A DNA stretch of 34,611 nucleotides from DASPTT01 sp035623275 (GTDB taxonomy: Bacteria > Actinomycetota > Acidimicrobiia > Acidimicrobiales > UBA8190). Each line of letters starts with the position of its first letter. The stretch's first letter is position 1. Of this stretch, positions 31,454 through 34,611 are shown one piece after another. The DNA is taken from contig DASPTT010000081.1 of the NCBI GenBank assembly GCA_035623275.1, positions 1 to 34,611 of the forward strand, given 5' to 3'. Position numbers and translations under genes: made by a program. The notes beneath the pieces were generated by a model. It saw nothing but the letters and a program-made list of their open reading frames with translations. It was not told the origin of the DNA and made no database searches.

Positions 31454-33184
31454 TCAGGGACCCCCGGACGCCTGCTCGGCCGCCTCGGCCATCGCCGGCG
31501 CGGGTGTTCGGGCGCGTCGACCATGATGGGCGACCGTCTGGGCGTCGGGGTGGTTGAAGTCCCACACCGGCCGCTCCGAGCGGATCGGCGGCAGGGCGGC
31601 GAAGTTGTGGTGCGGGGGCGGTGAGGACGTGAACCACTCCAGGGTGTGCGCGTCCCACGGGTTGTCGCCCGCCCAGACCGGCCGGCGCCACGACACGACG
31701 ACGTTGACCGCGAACAGCAGTGTGGAGACGCCCACGAGCCACGAGGCCCAGGAGGACACCTCGTTGAGGGTCTGCCAGCTCGGGCTCCCGACGTAGGTGG
31801 CCACGCGTCGAGGCATGCCTTGGAGCCCGAGGACGTACTGCGGGAAGATGAAGGCGTTGGCGCCGATGAAGAGCAGCCAGAATTGGATCTTTCCCAGCCC
31901 CTCTCGCAGCATCCGCCCGGTCATCTTGGGATGCCAGTAGTAGAGGCCGGCCATCCCGCCCATCACCAGTGCCATGACCACGCTGTGGAAGTGGGCGACG
32001 ACGAAATAGGTGTCGTGGGTGGCGAAGTCGATCGGTGGCGAGGCCAGGAACATCCCGGTGAGCCCGCCGATCAGGAAGGTGACGAGGAAGCCGATGGCAT
32101 AGAGCATCGGCGTGGAGAAGGTCAGCTGACCACGCCACATGGTGCCGATCCAGTTGAAGAACTTGATGCCCGTTGGCACGGCGATGAGCAATGACAGCAG
32201 GGCGAAGAACGGGAGGAGCACGACCCCGGTAGTGAACATGTGGTGCGCCCACACGCCGGTGCTCAAGGCGGCGATCGACAGCGTGGCGAAGATCATCCCC
32301 TTGTAACCGAACACGGGCTTCCGGGAGAAGACGGGCAGGACCTCGGTCACGATGCCGAAGAACGGCAGGGCGAGGATGTAGACCTCCGGGTGGCCGAAGA
32401 ACCAGAAGAGGTTCTGATAGAGGATCGGCGAGCCGCCGCCGTGCACGCTGTAGATCAGCGTCCCGAGGTGCCGGTCGCACCACAGGCACACGAGAGCGGC
32501 GGTGAGCGGCGGGAAGGCGATCAGGATGAGGATGGCGACGACCAGCATGTTCCAGGTGAAGATGGGGAGGCGGAACATGGTGAGGCCCGGGGCGCGCAGG
32601 TAGAAGATCGTCGTCACCAGGTTCACCCCGGTGAAGATGGCGGAGAAGCCGGTGAGCAGCAGGGCCACGATCCACAGGTCGGCACCCGACCCCGGCGAGT
32701 ACACCGCGGTCGACAGTGGCGCGTAGCCGACCCAGCCGAAGGCGGCCGGCCCGCTGGCGACGATGAAGCCCATGATCATGCAGATCGAGCCGCTCAGATA
32801 CAGCCAGTAGGAGAGCGCGTTGAGCCGCGGGAAGGCCATGTCGGGCGCGCCGACCTGCAGTGGCACGATGTAGTTGGCCAGGCCACCGAAGGCGAAGGGC
32901 CCGGCGAAGAGGAAGATCATGATGCTGCCGTGCATCGTGAAGATCTCGTTGTACTGCTGCATGGACAGGAGCGACGAGTCCGGCGAGGACAACTGGGCCC
33001 GCATGATCATGGCCAGCAGGCCGCCGACGAGCAGCATCACCACCGAGGTCACGGTGTAGGAGGTCCCGATCACCTTGTGGTCCGTGCTGGTGATCCAGCG
33101 CAGGATGCCCCGCGGTGCCGGCGGGTGGTGCGTGTCGGTGCCGTGCTCGGCGGGCAGCGTCCGTGGGTGCTCGAGCGTGCTCAT
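31454..33184 (-). CDS. ctaD: Cytochrome c oxidase subunit I
   Basis: A 576-residue A-type heme-copper oxidase catalytic subunit, which reduces oxygen to water and pumps protons in the cytoplasmic membrane. Ligands are visible: H85 (TMHG) and H400 for the low-spin heme, H398 (HFH) for heme a3, and H265 (GHPEVY, with cross-linked Y269), H314 and H315 for copper B. HDTYFVVAHFH is intact, and D-channel residues are present in NYIVPLQVGAPDMAF. About twelve helices are predicted. The start is ATG at 33184 with GAGGGGGG just before it. Unusually, no subunit II, III or assembly gene is next to it; both neighbours are P450 genes. Its promoter region is shared with the divergent P450. Confidence 0.96.
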   Translation of the reverse strand: MSTLEHPRTLPAEHGTDTHHPPAPRGILRWITSTDHKVIGTSYTVTSVVMLLVGGLLAMIMRAQLSSPDSSLLSMQQYNEIFTMHGSIMIFLFAGPFAFGGLANYIVPLQVGAPDMAFPRLNALSYWLYLSGSICMIMGFIVASGPAAFGWVGYAPLSTAVYSPGSGADLWIVALLLTGFSAIFTGVNLVTTIFYLRAPGLTMFRLPIFTWNMLVVAILILIAFPPLTAALVCLWCDRHLGTLIYSVHGGGSPILYQNLFWFFGHPEVYILALPFFGIVTEVLPVFSRKPVFGYKGMIFATLSIAALSTGVWAHHMFTTGVVLLPFFALLSLLIAVPTGIKFFNWIGTMWRGQLTFSTPMLYAIGFLVTFLIGGLTGMFLASPPIDFATHDTYFVVAHFHSVVMALVMGGMAGLYYWHPKMTGRMLREGLGKIQFWLLFIGANAFIFPQYVLGLQGMPRRVATYVGSPSWQTLNEVSSWASWLVGVSTLLFAVNVVVSWRRPVWAGDNPWDAHTLEWFTSSPPPHHNFAALPPIRSERPVWDFNHPDAQTVAHHGRRARTPAPAMAEAAEQASGGP

Positions 33185-33275
33185 GGCCCCCCTCGTCGAC
33201 GGGTGAACGGCCCGCGCCCGAGCGGCCGGCGGGGCGCGGTGGCGGGTCGTGACGGTCGCGGCGCGACCTGCCCGA

Positions 33276-33304
33276 ACCTAACGTTCTAGAGATTCTCGGG
33301 TCAA
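33276..33304 (-). promoter_or_regulatory. Candidate ctaD promoter
   Basis: On the minus strand TTGACC (33304-33299), 17 bases, then TTAGGT (33281-33276). Spacing is ideal and the -35 matches five of six bases. It lies about 90 bases before the ctaD ATG in the AT-richest stretch of the area. Confidence 0.5.
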
Positions 33305-33308
33305 GAAC

Positions 33309-33337
33309 TGTACAACTACGAGAACGCGTTCTAGTAT
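33309..33337 (+). promoter_or_regulatory. Candidate promoter of the second P450
   Basis: TGTACA (33309-33314), 17 bases, then TAGTAT (33332-33337), which fits the TAnnnT -10. Predicted transcription would begin near 33344, leaving a 28-base leader that holds the AAGGAGG ribosome site. Confidence 0.55.
33320..33333. promoter_or_regulatory. KstR-like palindrome over the P450 promoter
   Basis: GAGAACGCGTTCTA contains the perfect 12-bp palindrome AGAACGCGTTCT. It matches seven of the eight fixed positions of the KstR consensus TnnAACnnGTTnnA, the first T being G. It overlaps the -10, so a bound TetR-type repressor would block the P450. KstR controls cholesterol genes in mycobacteria; the link here is inference. 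Confidence 0.55.
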
Positions 33338-33371
33338 TTGGCGGAAGAGCCCTCGAGCAAGGAGGATCCAG

Positions 33372-34611
33372 ATGCCGAGGAGCGTCACGAACCGGCGGCC
33401 GACGTGCGACGTCGACGTGCTCGACCGGGGGCTCTACCAGGACCCCTTCCCCGTCTACGAGTGGCTGCGATCGGAGCGGCCGATCTACTGGGACGAGGCC
33501 AACGAGCTCTGGGTGCTGTCGCGCCACTCCGACGTGAGCTACGTGTCGATGCACCCCGAGCTGTTCTGCTCCGGCCGGGGCATCCGGCCCCACGGCGATC
33601 TCAACCTGTCGATCGCCGGGCTCGACGGGGCCAGACACGTCCAGCAGCGCCGTCTCGTCAACAAGGGGTTCTCGCCCCGCATGATGCGGCAGCTCGAACC
33701 CCGGGTGCGCTCGGTGGTCGTCGACACCCTCGACCGTCTCGAGGGCCGCGGGACCTGCGACTTCCTGACCGACGTCGCCGTGCCCGTCCCCCTGGTCGTC
33801 ATCGCCGAGCTGATGGGTCTTCCCGTCGAGGACCGGGAGCGCTTCTGGCACTGGTCGGACCGGATGATGGGCGGGGAGGGCCGGACCGAGCCCGACGACC
33901 CGAAGCTGCTCGACGCCGCGGCCGCGTTCGCGGAGTACGTCGACTACCTGAGTCGCATCATCGCCGAGCGGCGCGAGGCGTACCGCGCGGCGCTGTCCGG
34001 CGGGTCGGCGCCACCCGACGGCGACCTGATCAGCATCCTCGTGGGCGCCTCCGAGCAGGGCGTGCTATCCGCCGACGACGAGCTGTCGCACGACGAGCTG
34101 ATCATGTTCCTCGTGCTGCTGGTCGTGGCCGGCAACGAGACCACCCGCAACGCCATCGCCGGCGGGATGTGGGCGATGAGCCGCTTCCCCGAGGAGTGGG
34201 CGCGGCTCGCTTCGACGCCGGAGGTGCTGGAGACGGCGCCCGACGAGATCGTCCGCTTCGTCTCCCCGGTGATCAGCTTCGCCCGCAGCGCGACGCAGGA
34301 CACGGAGTTGCGGGGCCAGCGAATCCGCGAGGGCGAGCGGGTGCTCATGCTCTACCAGTCGGCCAATCGGGACGAGGACGTCTTCGAGGAGCCCGAGGTG
34401 TTGCATCTCGACCGCTCGCCGAACCCCCATCTCGCGTTCGGGGTCGGTCCGCACGTCTGCCTCGGCCTGAACCTGGCCCGTCTGGAGATCCGGGTGGTGT
34501 TCGACGAGCTGGTGCGCCGGTTCCCGGACCTGGAGGTGGCCCCAGGGTTCACCCCGGCGTTCGGCGACTCGCTGCTGGTCCACGCCATGGCGTCGCTGCC
34601 GGTCCGGCTCC
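33372..34611 (+). CDS. Cytochrome P450, 3' end missing
   Basis: A P450 read from ATG at 33372 with AAGGAGG 6 bases upstream; 413 residues are visible with no stop before the window ends, so only a few residues are likely to be missing. Landmarks are RGLYQDPFPVYEWLR at the N-terminus, DGARHVQQRRLVNKGFSP (C-helix), the I-helix VVAGNETTRNAI, ExxR in DEIVRF, and the heme loop FGVGPHVCLG with C363. AGNETTRNA is common in actinobacterial CYP142/CYP125/CYP124-type enzymes that oxidise sterol side chains or branched fatty acids. A KstR-like site on its promoter is consistent with that; the actual substrate is unproven. It is divergent from ctaD. Confidence 0.93.
   Translation, partial: MPRSVTNRRPTCDVDVLDRGLYQDPFPVYEWLRSERPIYWDEANELWVLSRHSDVSYVSMHPELFCSGRGIRPHGDLNLSIAGLDGARHVQQRRLVNKGFSPRMMRQLEPRVRSVVVDTLDRLEGRGTCDFLTDVAVPVPLVVIAELMGLPVEDRERFWHWSDRMMGGEGRTEPDDPKLLDAAAAFAEYVDYLSRIIAERREAYRAALSGGSAPPDGDLISILVGASEQGVLSADDELSHDELIMFLVLLVVAGNETTRNAIAGGMWAMSRFPEEWARLASTPEVLETAPDEIVRFVSPVISFARSATQDTELRGQRIREGERVLMLYQSANRDEDVFEEPEVLHLDRSPNPHLAFGVGPHVCLGLNLARLEIRVVFDELVRRFPDLEVAPGFTPAFGDSLLVHAMASLPVRL

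Noticed and set aside
1..34611. Search for tRNA, rRNA, insertion sequences and prophage genes
   Set aside because: No cloverleaf, rRNA-like stretch, transposase or integrase motif was recognised on either strand by eye; a tRNAscan or Rfam search could still find something missed.

Overview
The window is about 70% G+C and has tightly packed, strongly GC3-biased genes, many of them coupled by 4-bp stop/start overlaps. F420-type luciferase-like oxidoreductase, RDD and DUF4389 membrane proteins, CaiB transferase, several P450s and several starts lacking a Shine-Dalgarno sequence point to a high-GC actinobacterium. I would guess the Acidimicrobiia side of the phylum or a mycobacteria-like lipid degrader; that placement is inference. 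No rRNA, tRNA, CRISPR array, insertion sequence or phage gene was seen.

Layout. 1-3.6 kb (minus): end of a SnoaL-like gene, a hemolysin III/PAQR membrane protein, and a MarR regulator translationally coupled to an ABC exporter. 3.6-7.4 kb: a phosphotransferase (minus) divergent from an acyl-CoA ligase plus SDR pair (plus), separated by three tandem 18-bp repeats and an inverted repeat. 7.5-12.6 kb: a membrane protein, a GGDEF diguanylate cyclase, an SDR, an F420-type oxidoreductase and an RDD protein with ten nonapeptide repeats. 12.6-15.5 kb (minus): a DUF4389 protein and a GT-C-like membrane glycosyltransferase.

15.6-19.2 kb (minus) is the most striking block. It is a coupled operon of a Ser/Thr-rich membrane-anchored protein, ApbE flavin transferase, a ferric-reductase-like two-heme membrane protein, a NuoF-like flavin/Fe-S protein, a small ferredoxin and a 45-residue protein. 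It is divergent from an OmpR-type two-component system (19.4-21.8 kb). The shared intergenic region carries 11-bp-phased TCACAGC-like repeats pointing both ways. I read this as a two-component-controlled electron-transfer module linking a cytosolic donor to a membrane or extracytoplasmic flavin/heme acceptor.

21.8-25.9 kb: a truncated alcohol dehydrogenase remnant, a small hypothetical gene, a methyltransferase, an SRPBCC protein, an EAL-domain protein and a CaiB/BaiF CoA-transferase. 25.9-30.1 kb: a 14-TM MFS exporter, an NmrA-like oxidoreductase and a long-form pyruvate-kinase-like protein. 30.1-34.6 kb: a P450, cytochrome c oxidase subunit I (ctaD) and a second P450 that runs off the window edge; the divergent ctaD/P450 promoter region holds a KstR-like palindrome. 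Overall the genes suggest lipid, steroid or xenobiotic catabolism plus respiratory and redox functions.
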